A DNA stretch of 64,000 nucleotides, from positions 372,001 to 436,000 of the forward strand of contig JAJFPB010000008.1 of assembly GCA_020881915.1 (NCBI GenBank), in the 5' to 3' direction. Within the stretch, counting starts at the first letter, position 1. Each line of letters starts with the position of its first letter. The translations under genes were made by a program, and so were the position numbers. This document shows positions 44,733 to 57,104 of the stretch, piece by piece. Under the pieces are notes generated by a model. It saw nothing but the letters and a program-made list of their open reading frames with translations, ran no database searches and was not told the DNA's origin. The stretch is from Paramyrothecium sp. XJ0827 (lineage: Eukaryota; Ascomycota; Sordariomycetes; Hypocreales; Stachybotryaceae).

Positions 44733-46489
44733 TCAGATGTGGCGGTGGCCATGTGCATGGAGATGGGCTGCGCGGCGTCGGCGCTTCGCAGTCGGCGCAG
44801 CACCAACAGTCACGGTTGTCGTTGAGTCGATCATTTCCGTCACATACACGACTTCCTCCTGCCACAGGATCTTGCTCACCACGTTACCATTGGTAATGTA
44901 CTGTGTGCTCCAGTAGCTCACGCTCTCCTCGGGCTGCTCCGGTGGAGGTGGTGGGGGAGCTGTCGTGGCAGGAGGTGGAGGTGGAGGCGCAGGGGCGGGC
45001 TCCGAAGTGACCACAGGTGCAGCGGCAGCAACCTCACTGGATGGAGGAGGAACCGCGCTGGTTGCGAAGGTGGTGCTGGTCGCCGCAGGTGCCGGAGGAG
45101 GAGCGGCATCATAAGCCTCCTTCTCTTTGAACACGTCGCCAGGCAAGGGTGAGGCAGGATTCTCGGGGATGTGACCGGGCGCGTAGGTCAGAGTAGGCTT
45201 GGGAGGCGCCGCAGGAGCAGAATCCTCAGGTGCCTGGCCTTCGGCTGGAGCTTCAGCGCCAATGTCCACAGTACCAGGAAGCTTCTTGACTGGGCCCTTG
45301 ACTTTCTCCTTGGCCAGGGCTTCCGGCACCTTGATCTCGCATTTCTTGGCAGTGGCCTCGTCGGTAATATCGAACAGAGGGCAATCCTCGATGCGGCCAG
45401 AGGCGTTGGTGCAGGTGTCCACAGCTTGCTGGAGGAAGGCTTCCTCCCAGCCCATGATGAAATCACCGTGGTAGCCGTATCCTATCCAGGTAAGCGAAGG
45501 CAGCTTCAAGACCGTTAGCTGACTTACCAGTGGTGTCGCCGTTAGCAAGGACGAAGCGTCCGTTGCGGCCCTCGAACACGGATGTGTCCCAAATGGTCTC
45601 GTACAGGAGGCTGGGAAGGCGGACGTCGAACCCTTCAGGGCAGTTTCCGGTCATGACGAGATCGGGGAATGCAACGTGGCTGCGGTGGTTGTCGCTGTCA
45701 AGGTCCTGACCGTTCCAGCATGATGGAAACATGACTTCGAGGCGAAGTCCATCCTTGCAGTTGGCGTCGAGGTAGGGCTTTTCGGGTAGGTAATGACGGT
45801 AGAGGGTAGCTTCAGGGTCCTTGGCGTAATTCAAGCAATTGAAACCCAGGGCGCGCTGGGCCAGCACGTCTTGGCCAGTTTGCTTCATCGCTGCCCACAC
45901 GGACTTTTCGGGGTCGGGCTGGCTGGGGTCCCCGGCGGTGTAAGTGCGGCGATCGTTGTCGCCAGACATCATGCGGAATCCCGGAGGAAAGGCGGTGATG
46001 TTTTCACCGTTGAGGAGGTAGTAGCTGTTGTGAATCAGCACCCATCGTGCAACCAGCTACTTATTCTTCACAGCCATCACTTACGCTAGCATGCCTCCGA
46101 CCTGATTCACCAATTCGTACTCTCCGGTCGCACCATCTTCGAAATACATAGCAGGGTGCCAGTAAGAAGACTTGTCTTGCGTGACGCGGCATGATGTGCA
46201 GTCAGCAGCCAGGAGGTCACTTGTTAGAGATGTCTGGGAGAAGCCTGTCAGATTAACACGTCAGTAAGAAGCGATTGAGCGTCCGCCTAAGCAGCCGTGG
46301 TCTGTTGTTCATTCGGTTCAGCATACCTGATGAGCCGTGAATGGCGTGGACGTGCGTCGAGAAGGCACCGGGATTCATAATCGGGTCAATTCGCGCAAGA
46401 CCGACACGGCCAGGGCATTCCATTCGCCAAAAGGCATTGGCGCTGCCAAGAAGGCAGGCCGCGGCGAGTGCGGTCAAAGACTTGGACAT
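44733..46489 (-). CDS. Secreted DUF1996-domain protein with Pro/Ala-rich C-terminus
   Basis: Exons are 46489-46327, 46244-46085, 46024-45528 and 45481-44733; introns are 82, 60 and 46 nt; 522 residues. A signal peptide ends near residue 19 (LLGSANA). The mature protein starts FWRMECPGRVGLARIDP and continues with HVHAIHGSSG, CTSCRVTQDKSSYWHPAMYF, AYYLLNGENITAFPPGFRM, CWNGQDLDSDNHRSHVAFP and GDTTGYGYHGDFIMGW, all hallmarks of DUF1996 (PF09362). The joins restore these motifs exactly. After about residue 330 a linker rich in Pro, Ala and Thr carries poly-Pro runs, then SYWSTQYITNGNVVSKILW and a basic, His-rich end. DUF1996 proteins are secreted or wall-associated in fungi and some are induced by copper or wood growth; the biochemical activity is not established to my knowledge. 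Confidence 0.92.
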
Positions 46490-48392
46490 TGTGGCGAAGA
46501 TGTATCCAAGCTTGCGGGTTGTTGAGGGTTAATGGGTATAGTTGGGTGAAACGAGTGGCTAGAAGGAGTGGACGACGCAACCTGGCTGTCTTGAGTTTTA
46601 ATGTCAGCGAATGCGTCGATGCATGGATTCTGCGTATGAAGCTGGTGGTGTTGAGGCGGGGAGAGTGTTGGCGATGCTCGCCATGCTAAGGTAGGATCGG
46701 GGGAGGCCTGAGGAAGGAAGGTGGGAGGAGGGCTTCAAACTGAGGCAGGAGCTATGGGGAGACGAACGTGGAAGAGAAAACGCTGCAGTGGTTTTGATGA
46801 GATAAAGGATGAAAAGTTCGTGAAAAGTCGTAACAAATGGTAGGGGAGTTGATGATTGATGAGTCGCGATGTAAGTGGTGATGGTGAAGGTGGCACGGTG
46901 AGGTGAGGATTAGAAGATCGGGGTTGCAGTGAAGTGAGTTGGAAAGTGATGGAAGTTGGAGTGACCGCCTCGCTACGAGGCTTTGGTCCCGATCGTGTCG
47001 CTCAACTCCGAGGCCCGCCAGCTGGCACAACCGGCTGCACAAACGACGCAGCCAGCTTGTACGCTTCGGCACAAAGCCCACGTTCTGTCACGCGCCTCAC
47101 AGGGGCAGTCAAGGAGCCTCAACCTGCCCGCACAACGAGCCACCGCTGCTTGCTTTACCAGCTTCTCACTGAGAGCTTTGGTGAAGCAGTGAGGCGCCGA
47201 CGGAGGATAAGGGAGTAGCGGTGTCGTGGGGTTGTGAAACTTGTGATGGTGTTGAAGGGGCGTTTGTTGCCCACTGACAACCTATTCAACTGATAGGGGC
47301 AAAGACGAGTCGCGTTGAAACTAACGCAGGGAGAGGAAAGGGATAATGCAAGCTTCGAATCATTCTTACAAAAGAATGCCAGGTTTCGAAGTCTCTTTAT
47401 CCCTCTTCACGAAAAGCGATAGATGGATCATCCCAGCCACACTTGCCGCTGAGACTCTAGATTCCAGAGAAAGGCACAGCACCTACCCTACGTCAAACAA
47501 TGCCAAAACGGCTTCCCAAACGCTCCCAGACTTGGTCAGGAATGCGGTCCAACGTTTCGACGTTCCGAATGGCTGAGTCGCGAGCTCCGGGTGGCCGAGT
47601 GTCTGGTACGATTGTCGGAAGCGGCTGTACGTTGTTCACCACGTGTCTCACAAGTGACAATGGGATTGTCCGAATGACTGTCTCCACGTTGTATGACGAC
47701 GAAAAGTACGAAACTGCTGTTTACGGTCGGTCCTGGTCGTTGTCCAGATGTCGCGATCCGATGGATGGAAGTGACAGCGGTGAAGGGTGTGTGCTCCCAC
47801 GAGGTACGGTCGAGACGCAGTTGATGGCTGGATGGTTTGTGACAGGCCGATGGAGTGTGCGTGGTCCAGGGAACGGTCGTGATACCAAAGCGAAAGGCTG
47901 CCGAGATTGCTCGTGTTGTTCAGTGTGCCTCGCGCAGAGATGGGTAGCCAGGTGAATTTCCTCCTCTTGAAGATGGTGATAAAACTGTTACTGAAGGAGC
48001 GAATAGCGAAAGGGAATGACCGTCGGTGTCGGGTTCGCCCTGAGATACTACGGGCGTTCACGAAGCGAATGCGATCAACACAGTCGGTGTAAACGAGCGT
48101 AGCAGTTGCAAAGAATGATAGAAATGGGGATAAAGGAGCGTAGTGAAAGTTTCCCGACTCAACCGTGCATCCTCCGGGGAATAACGAAGGTTAAGAAACG
48201 AGAAACGAAAAGTCTCGAAAGCGCAGGGGATGGATAATATCCAAGGGAGAGGGAGGAACGAAACAATGGATACCCATGGTGGGGAGCCCTCCGAAGAGCT
48301 TGGCGACGGTGGAAGACATATGAGCTTCACTTGGCCGGGGACTGACTGGGTGCTTAGCCGCACGGAGCCCGTGCCAGAACAGTTCCAAGGAA

Positions 48393-48404
48393 GGGGGGGG
48401 GGGG
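48393..48404 (+). repeat. Homopolymer run of 12 G
   Basis: Uninterrupted G12 in a purine-rich stretch (AAGG...GCAAGG), prone to sequencing error and strain variation. Confidence 0.85.
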
Positions 48405-50235
48405 CAAGGACTGGGGGCTGCTACAAGCACCTCGTTGGGCAAGATGCCAACAGGTTTCAAGGGTCGGGAGACTTGGCTTTCTTTGAACCCCCGCAGTGCC
48501 TATTTCCCATGCTTGGAAGGGCAGCGTTGGGGCCGGCATAGCCTCGCATGCCAGCCGGCGCCGGGATCAAGGCCAGGCGGAAGAGTCGATCTCGCGTGAG
48601 CAAAACCCCCCATGATCAGCGAGAAGCAATGTCGGAAGCGCCGCTGCTATGGGGTTAGCGGTGCCACAGAGAAATGAGGAGACCCAACGTAGAGGAGAAG
48701 GAGGCGATCGTGGTGTGGGCTAGCAGGGATGAAGAGCTGTCTAAGATGATTGGACCATGTCGTCCTGTGTCTCGGCAGGGGCTGGCAAATCCAGGGGCGG
48801 ACCATCTCGTCTGTACCTTGCAGTAGCGCGGATTCTGCATAACGTTGCCGTCCGTAGGGAGGTAGGCTGGCCCTGATTGGAGAAACAGACGGCTAGGCTA
48901 GGGGATACAGGGCGAGTCTGCAACGAGGGGGGCCCAGGCGCGTGCTGCTTTGCTGGATGTTGGCTCCTCGTTGTCACACTTAAGTGACATTCAGCCCCAA
49001 GTGCCGCCCGTCGCGACTCGGCCTCCAACAACCTACTGGATGCGGTTGCGCAACTTCGGCAGGTGGACGCTTGCTTTCTCTAAAAAAAGGCCGCCAAAGG
49101 ATGGGGGCTGATAAATGATGCAGCGGGCAGGATCGGTGGTGGTTGAGTGAATTCAAGGCCAAGCCAGGGTCCGTGCCGCAATTATCGCGATAGAGTTACA
49201 TTTCCCTGCCTGGAATATATTCCCCAGAGGTCTGGTCTGGTCTGCGCACTGCTCCTCGGCTGCCACCGCGCGAAGCAGGTTGGCTACTATATCGGGGTCC
49301 ATCCGCATTGGGCAAGTCGCCATGCTGGCATCCGTCATCACACTTTCACTCATACTTTCAGCAGCACTGAGCCCAGGCGGTGCGGCACGCAACATTCCAT
49401 CCAAGTTCATTTCCGTCACAATCGTTTCGCGTTGCGCGTCGTGGCTTCCGACCATGTGGCACGGCATTATGCTGTGCCTTCGGCCGATCCGCGGACTGTT
49501 TGTCGCTGGCTATGGACCTGTCAGCGTTTCACCAGCTGGGCGCATAAGGAACGAGATGGGATTATGCGGATCGTCCAGCAAGTGAAGCGCTGGCTTGGCT
49601 GAGCAATTTCTCCTGGCCAGCGATAGGAGCAGCACTACCCGCATACCGACCGCACTATGGGATTTCGACAGGGTCGGATATCTTTTGGCTTGAACAAGAC
49701 CGAGGAGAAGAAAAAATGGCCCCTGCAGGGATTCTGCGTTTGAGAAGCCGTTTCAGAATCCAGCCGATCCAGCCAATCCGGTGCCATCAGCTATCCCCAG
49801 ACTTCTGCCCCTAGAATCTTACGCCGCTACCTTTGGGCAAATGACTCCAGCTTTTGAGCGACAATGCGGCACTTGGCGCTCTCGAGGGCCATTGCCGATT
49901 GGAGGTTGTGAATCGTGACGAAGATGTCCGGAGGTTGTTGGTCGCACCGGCTAGTCTACCATCTTGTCATGTCATATCATATGATCCCGGCCATTGGAAA
50001 CGATAATCACGTCCCGGCGGCTGTTGGCACAAGCCATTCAAATTGCCCGAAGACCCCTATGTGCGATCTCCATGCGGAATATCGGCTGCACATCTCTCCA
50101 CTATTTGATCAGCCGCCCCTTTTATCGTCGTAGATCAAACAAGCCTCCCTCACGTTGGTTGCAGGTCAGAGTTTGGTGCCGCTCAGCCGCGTGCTCTGCA
50201 CGAAGGGTGCAGAATGGCAATTGCGGTAGCCTCTG

Positions 50236-50253
50236 CTTTGCTTTGCTTTGCTT
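50236..50253 (+). repeat. CTTTG short tandem repeat
   Basis: Three and a half copies of CTTTG within non-coding DNA. Confidence 0.8.
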
Positions 50254-51812
50254 ATGCGGGCACGGCGGTCCACTGCAGCTCACGCACCTGAAAATCCATT
50301 TCAGCGTGAGCCGGAACGTGGAATAGGTGGTGTTACGCTAACCAGCGTTCTCGTGGTTGTGTCACGGACGCATCCAATACAACGTAGTAGGGACCGGTCG
50401 CATGAGACGGCACCCTGGGAGTCGATTCATTTTCCAATTGACATCATGCTGAGACGAAGCTAGAGCGGCCAGGAACAATATGCGTTCGTCGCTTTTGGTG
50501 CTAGGGCCCTTGCGCACGATTCATCAGTAAAATTACGTGAACGTGCGGTCGACCGGTGGTCTCAACTTCAGTTTGACAGCCTCTAGTCCGCCCATCTAAA
50601 TCGGCTGGTCATGCCGATGGGGCACCTCGTACTTGTTTGGAACGGGTTGCTCCTATTCGTCCGTACATCGGATTATTTTGGATTGGACGTTTATTGTCGC
50701 TGGTTGTTCAAGCTACCAGCCCCACCGGACATCGCAGTCCAACATATGATGCAATTGCACGTTCAGAATTAACAAGACCACGAACAGCGGGCTCTTGACG
50801 GGTCAAATGCATGAGTTGCGTCCACAAATCCTTTGTGGTGCTGAGCTGTCGAAATATAAACCACTTTATCCAAGGGAATGATATCATCAACTCAATATGC
50901 TGAAAGAATGAGGTCCCGGGTTAAGGGGCATTAGCTTACACCGTAGAGGCTCACAGTTATACGTTCGTTACCAGGATCTCGCAGCAGTGACTCTAGCTGC
51001 AGGTTTATAGCAAGTGACGGGCGAAAAGAGGGCTAAAAGTCAGGAGGATGTGAACTCGCGATATACAATGCGCCTGGGCTGTGGTTGGATATCAGACAGT
51101 ACTGTCATAGCCGCGGTATACCAAACGATCAGTCCGGTACCAATGCTATTGTAGCAATTGCTTGTACCTACCATGTGGTCCCCTGTGGTTGGAGTATTTT
51201 CTGCTAAGTTTGATCAACCTCGAAGGCTGAAATGATGTTGGGTCTCGTGTGTATATAGCATTTAATCATCACATTCCTCTCACGTACCTGTTAACGTGTA
51301 CACAATAACAATAACCGCAAACATAGCTCAAAATGTACCAGTATCACCAGTAATAATGACAGGAGCAAATCCCACCTACACACAGACAAAGCATTAATCA
51401 TAATGCCAAAAGTGAAACGACTGGTACGCTCATTATCAAGGGCGAAAGTGGTGTAGGGTAGACAGTGCATCTCGTTCCTCGCCCACGCAACATTTCACAG
51501 ACCATGGAAGCTCTCACCCACAACAGTCTCTGGAGGACGCGGTGAAGTGGTGATCGCGAAACGTTGAGCTAGAGCGACAAAGAGGTGTAAAGAGCTGGCT
51601 TGCCCTACGTTGCACGCAATCGCCTCTGGAACAAAGAAGACAAATACCACGTGACCAACATGAGCCACAGAGCTCAGCCACACTAGCGCAACATGGACCC
51701 CTACCTTAGCCCCCCTTGGAAATGGCGTTACGCATCCCTAAAGACCACGACAATGACTTACACGAGACGACGCTGATGATTGACGATTCCCTACGTTTGC
51801 TTACCCACCACC

Positions 51813-54543
51813 ATGGACGACCTCTCGGGCCTTGATTGGTCCTCCAAGTCTGCTGCTGCGCAGCCCAAACCGCCGATAATGAACTCCTCGTTCGTGTCCT
51901 TGAGGCCAACCCCATCCCCTCTCGGCTCAGGCTCTGGACGCAACACACCCGCATCGATAAAAGCTACCAATTCAGGCCCGACTGCACCCCCTGCGAAGCC
52001 GGCGCAGGACAGCTTCAGCAACCTCATGAACTTCGGATCCGTTAAGGCGAACCAGAACCTGAGCCTGGCCGAGAGGCAAGCGCAGCTCGAACAGGAGAAG
52101 CGGAAAAAGGAGGAGGAGAGGAGGAGACAGGCAGAGGCACAATTTGGCAACGGCCAGTTCTGGGATAACCTTGGATCGCGCGGCTCGACAACCAGCCCTG
52201 CTCTGCAGCCACCAAAGCCTCTTAACGGGACGACAAACGACGACGACGACCTATTCGCAGCCTTCAACAAGGACACACGAGTCGACAAATCGAGCCACTA
52301 CCCTCCGCCCGAGTCCCAGAGATCCACACCTGCGAGCGCTGCGCGACTGGATCTGGGCAATCCGAGTGCCTGGGGTTCCGCGCCGGCGAGTTCAAATGCA
52401 GCAGCGCTAGCAGCAGATGACGACGACGACCCCTTTGGATTAAATGAGCTGAAGCCCAGTAACCCGGCTGCACCTGCGCCCGTGCAGACCTCAAACGACG
52501 ATGATTTCCTGGGTGACCTAGGACGACCCGTGGACGAGGTGCGGAAGAAGCAGCAGGCGACTCGGCCGGAGCCAGGAAAGCCAATCGAGGGGGTTGAGGA
52601 AGACTCCAGCGAGGAGGAGAGGGTGCCTCAACCGGCCCCGCGACAACGCAAGGGCGGCAACGACCCCTTCGACAAAGCGGTAGCTCAGCTTGTAGATTAT
52701 GGATTCACGCCGGAAGATGCACGGCGGGGGCTTGTGGAGAGTGGTGCCGGCATCAATGTGCAGGCTGCCGCCAATTGGCTCCTTGACGACGCTCACCGAA
52801 AGTCACGGGAGAAGGCCCAGGGCCGGAGCTCCTCGGCGACGTCCAGTCGCTCCCAGACTCGCGACGGTAGATCGCCCGCTCGAGGCGAGCCTGACCTTGC
52901 CAAGTCTGCAGCATCTGTCGGTAACAGCTTGTTCAAGACGGCCAACTCGCTCTGGAAAACAAGCTCGAAGAAGGTCCAACAGGCAATGGCCGACTTCCAG
53001 CAGGATGGCGACCCCAACCAGCCAAAGTGGATGCGCGATGCCCAGCAGTCGAGGACACAGGGGCGGGCCAGAGCCGAAGCTGATGTCACCGACGAGGCGC
53101 TGATGCTGGAGTCAGGGGGCCGACCGCAACCTGCCAGGAACAACAGCCGACAAGGGGCCGACACGAGACAGGCCCCGAGCCGACAGCCTGAGCGACGACC
53201 CTCTCCAGCGCAATCGTCCGGCAGCCGGAGCAATTCGGCGCCTCGATGGCAGCAGAGCGCCGCTCCTGCTGTGCCCGACACCAGGTCGAGGCTGAATAGG
53301 CTGGGGGCGGATGACGACGACTTCGCCATCAACGTCAGCTCGAGTCGTAGGAGACTAGCTCGAACGCCCGAGCCTAAACAGCCGGAGCCCGAAGTTGACC
53401 TGCTCTTCAACTCCCAAGCCCCTGCCTCGTCCCAGGCTCTGCCGCAACGGCCCGCTCAAGCTCCTTCGAAGCAGCCAACCCCGCGATCAACACCACGTCC
53501 AGCCCAAGCCGCTGTCCAGCGTCCTCAGTCCACGCCTAGAGCTACACCCCCGCCTGCTCGGCGCATACCCCCAATTACCCCTGTGGCCGTACAGACATCG
53601 ACGAAACATCGAATCGAAGGCACTGCCCACTTCAAACGTGGAGACTACGCGGCAGCCCACGCCTCATATTCGTCCTCAATCGCGGCTGTGCCTTCTGACC
53701 ACCCACTCATGATCCTACTCCTCACGAATCGTGCCCTGACAGCACTGAAGACGGGCGAACCAAAGCAGGCGGTCACGGATGCTGACAATGCCATCCAGCT
53801 GATTGGGCCATCCAACGGACAAGGCGAGAGTGTTACCATTAAAGGCGACAACGGCCAAGATGAGCAGAAGGATATGAAGGAGCTCTATGGCAAAGCGCTC
53901 AGCCGAAAAGCCGAGGCTCTTGAGCAGATGGAGAAGTGGGCTGATGCCGGAGCTGTCTGGCAGCAATGCGTGGAAGGTGGTGTTGGCGGCGCCAACGCCA
54001 TTAAAGGCCGACAGCGCTGCCAGAACGCCCTGGCGCCGAAGCCCAAGCCTGCTCCTAGACCTGCGGCAAGCCGTCCCAGGCCATCGGCTACGGCCAGCTT
54101 GGCGCCGCAGAAGAGCTCGGAGGCCGTCACAAGGCTACGAGAAGCAAACGAAGCTGCCGCGAAGGAAGACGACGAGAAGTTTGCGCTGTCGGAAAAGGTT
54201 GACGCAAAAGTGTCTGCATGGCGTGACGGCAAGCGAGATAATCTTCGAGCGCTACTCGGAAGTCTTGACGCGGTGCTCTGGGAGAACAGCGGGTGGAAGA
54301 AGGTGGGCTTGCACGAGCTGGTCATGGCGAACAAGGTCAAGATTGCCTACATGAAGGCTATTGCAAAGACCCATCCCGACAAGGTATGCTATCACCACTC
54401 CTTACTCCTTGTTCAGTGGACGTCAGCTAACGTGCCCCAAGCTTCCGCAAGACGCAAATACTGAAGTAAGGCTCATTGCCGGACTGGTGTTTAGCACGCT
54501 CAACGAGAGTTGGGACAAGTTCAAGGCGGAGAACGGCCTGTGA
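51813..54543 (+). CDS. SWA2: Auxilin-like clathrin-uncoating J-protein (Swa2/Aux1 type)
   Basis: Recruits Hsp70 to clathrin-coated vesicles to remove the coat. Exon 1 is 51813-54383, intron 54384-54441 (GTATGC...CCAAG, 58 nt), exon 2 54442-54543; 890 residues. The N-terminal half has acidic and DPF/DLF-type clathrin- and adaptor-binding motifs (DDDLFAAF, DDDPFGL, DDDFLGDL, DLLFNS), typical of uncoating factors, and a Glu/Arg-rich helix (AERQAQLEQEKRKKEEERRR). A UBA domain spans about residues 284-327 (DPFDKAVAQLVDYGFTPEDA). TPR repeats follow from about 597 to 730 (GTAHFKRGDYAAAHASYSSS). The C-terminal auxilin J-domain covers roughly 810-890, with the HPD motif in KTHPDK. The intron falls exactly after HPDK. 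The order UBA-TPR-J is that of yeast Swa2. Confidence 0.94.
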
Positions 54544-54804
54544 GGCGACACGCCTAGCGGCCGTTCCTGTACCTTGATTCATAGAGCATAGAGCATAGAA
54601 CCTGGAAATGAAGCGCCTCCACGGAGGGCTTACTCTTTGGAAGGACATAATGGAACCGTGTTGCAGATTGCTACCATTGAACACCTTGCCATGCCCATAT
54701 GATGGATATATACATGCCACCGAAATCCAAATACCAAACACTACTTGATCATCAAATTCAAACCCAAGACGCCGCACCGTAGACGCGATAGGAAGACGTC
54801 GAAC

Positions 54805-55415
54805 TTATAGGCCGAGCATCTGCCTCACCCCGTCGCGGACCTTCTTCTCGTAGTCGGCACGGCGCTCGCGCCACATCTTGGCGGCCTCGACGTTGGCGGG
54901 GCTCTCGTCGTTGGGCTCGGCGAGCATGCTCATGACGGAGATGAGAATCTTCTCGACGGACTGGATGGGGGACCAGCGCTCGGAGGCGTGCTCGTAGTGG
55001 TTGGGGTCGTCGCCGGGAGGGTGGAGGATGGAGATGCAGACGAGGCCGTTGGGGTAGACTAGCCGGGGGCGGCGTGGCCGGATCAGCGCATGTCCGTCCC
55101 TGAGACCTTTGGGGAACGAGGCAAGGGATGGTGCGAGGGGACGGCGACCGGAGGCGCGGGGGACTTACCGTTGGGGTGCCAGACGTCGGCGAGGAACTTC
55201 ATGGACGGAGGGGCGAGGGGGTAGTCCTTGGGGAACTTGAGCTCGGCGGGGAAGACGCCGCCCTCGAAGGGGGTGCCCTCGGGCCCCTGGATCAGGCACT
55301 CCCAGTGCAGCATGTCGTCCTCGGAGATGGGGCCGGCGGTGATGCCCTCGGGCGGGTTGTTGGTGAGGGCGCGGTACTCCTGGAGGAGCCGGCGGTGGGC
55401 GGTTGACTGAGCCAT
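54805..55415 (-). CDS. UBC7: Ubiquitin-conjugating enzyme E2, Ubc7/UBE2G2 type
   Basis: E2 of ER-associated degradation, working with Cue1 and the Hrd1/Doa10 ligases at the ER membrane. Exon 1 is 55415-55169, intron 55168-55059 (GTAAGT...GGCTAG, 110 nt), exon 2 55058-54805; 166 residues, as in yeast (165). The UBC fold is complete, with [37 protein letters not shown] and the active-site Cys90 in [12 protein letters not shown]. The acidic-loop insertion after the cysteine ([15 protein letters not shown]) is diagnostic of the Ubc7/UBE2G class. The coding frame stays open far upstream, but the family N-terminus ([14 protein letters not shown]) sets the start at 55415. It converges on the auxilin gene with 261 bp between stop codons. 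Confidence 0.95.
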
Positions 55416-57104
55416 GATGACTGCTGGCTTCAGCAGGGGTGAGATGCAATCGGGCTGTCTGTACAAAGAAGAGCGAGGGAAAATGTCGAAGGCCTGCTCG
55501 AAAGCCGGACGGTATGAAGAAAGATGATACGGAAGGGAGTGATGATGGAGGTGAATCCAGGAACGTGCATCTGCGGTCTGGAGCGTCGGCGGGCGGCTTG
55601 GTGGGGTGGCCAGACCGGAGGGGAAGGGAGGGGGGTTCACAACCAAGCCGCCCCACCATTGATGACAGCATTCCGGGCGTGCCTGGGCCTGTGGCGCTGG
55701 GCCTTAATCGGTGACTTACACCAAGTCAAACAGGGCCTCGCAGCCGACGACAAGCAACGGCAAACAAATGATGGGGGAACAGGTCAGGAGGTATCTTCAT
55801 AACGCCACAATTCAGCGCTATTGATGTTCGTTTGTCGTCCTTCGAGGCCCCTGGAAGCTTCGCCTTCAGGTCAAACTCGACCAGAATGCTTCCAGACTCT
55901 TGGTTTCAAGCACGCTGGAAGTGTCTCAAACCTAGCCATGTTTATTATTTAATTTCATGACCTGATTTTCAGTATCTTCCAGACTCGCCTTAATGCGAAG
56001 GTAAAGAACATACCGGATCTTCATAGGACGGAAAGAGGCCCGAATCACACGAAACACCGTCGTGATTTCGTTCACCAAGGGACTGCGACGGCGGCCACAG
56101 TGGGCCTCTGCACGGGAAATCGCAGCATGCATGGTGCCGATCCGAGGAAAACACAATAAATACTAGACGGCATGAAATTGGCCATCGAAGTTTGTTTCGA
56201 CAATATGCGGATTCTGGAATGCCGTCAGGAATGGGCTGCCGCGCTAATACAGGGACCGACGCCTCAGGCGGACCCGGCTCCGGAGACCCGGAAGCATGGC
56301 GACCGGTGGGTGCCGGGCTCCACTCTCGCCAACGATCTTTCGTCCCGAGCCGCTCTTGGGTAGCTGTTCTTTGGAGACCGACAATCAGAGGAGATATTTT
56401 GTCCTGAAAGCATTCACACGATAAAGTGAAGCTACCCATTCCGCCTCCACAGTTTTATCGACCGGTGGCTGGTAATCTGACTTGCAAGTGCACATTTCAA
56501 TGCTACTAGAAGCCACGTCTTTCCTCGTAGCGTTGCGCTGGAATCAATCTTTGAAACGCGACGATTCAAGTCGTAAAGAGAATTGAATTCAGTACTCTAA
56601 CAGCATCAGTCGATTGAACGTCCTATGCAAACACACCACGGTGAGCTACGGTACATCCTGTGACTTTAAGACTGTGCCACGGAGATAGTGATGTTGTAGT
56701 GAACATTGGAAGCTGTGTGTTGATATGACGTCCGGCTGCTGCCTCTCATCTCAAGAGAACCTGTCACTGGAGATCCCGGACATTGCAAACCGAGGGCACA
56801 AACCGCAGGGACATCGGTTAGATCTCCCCGTGTTTGATCACTAACCCAAACTATGTGAAGCTGCGTAAGACATTCACCAGACCTCAAGGCAAAGTCTGGA
56901 TGTTCTTTCTTACATGCAACCGAACACACACCAAGAACACCTTGTAGTCAAGATGAACATTCCGCAAGCTCAACTGTACTCCCTTGATTGTACGTCATGG
57001 ATATAACTTAGCAGAATTTTTATGTAGATGCATCAAACATCTCATCTCCTCAAAGAGTCTATCCCAGTGCCGCTCGCCATGCCGCCCGCCATGCCGCCCA
57101 ATAA
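55416..57104. other. Intergenic region between CysRS and Ubc7
   Basis: A 1.7 kb spacer holding the Ubc7 promoter and the CysRS 3' end. The Ubc7 leader side (55416-55640) is CT-rich on the minus strand. No domain-bearing frame, RNA gene or mobile element recognised. Confidence 0.5.

Larger units (their letters stand above)
46490..51812. other. Long gene-free tract, 5.3 kb
   Basis: Lies between the divergent DUF1996 (-) and auxilin (+) genes. Frames up to 151 codons (47500-47955, 49147-49602) lack domains, signals or splice partners. The first kilobase is purine-rich on the plus strand, that is, pyrimidine-rich on the DUF1996 sense strand, as in many fungal leaders. A G12 run lies at 48393-48404 and a CTTTG repeat at 50236-50253. 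It could contain long untranslated leaders or non-coding RNA, but nothing specific can be called. Confidence 0.55.

Noticed and set aside
47500..47955. 151-codon frame in the 5.3 kb gap
   Set aside because: No domain or signal sequence, and composition like the surrounding non-coding DNA.
49147..49602. 151-codon frame with an overlapping 101-codon frame
   Set aside because: His/Arg-rich without hydrophobic core pattern; overlapping frames look equally good, which argues for chance.
55083..55646. Extended 187-residue version of the Ubc7 first exon
   Set aside because: The upstream extension is Pro/Ser-rich leader sequence, and the family N-terminus begins at MAQSTAHRR (55415).
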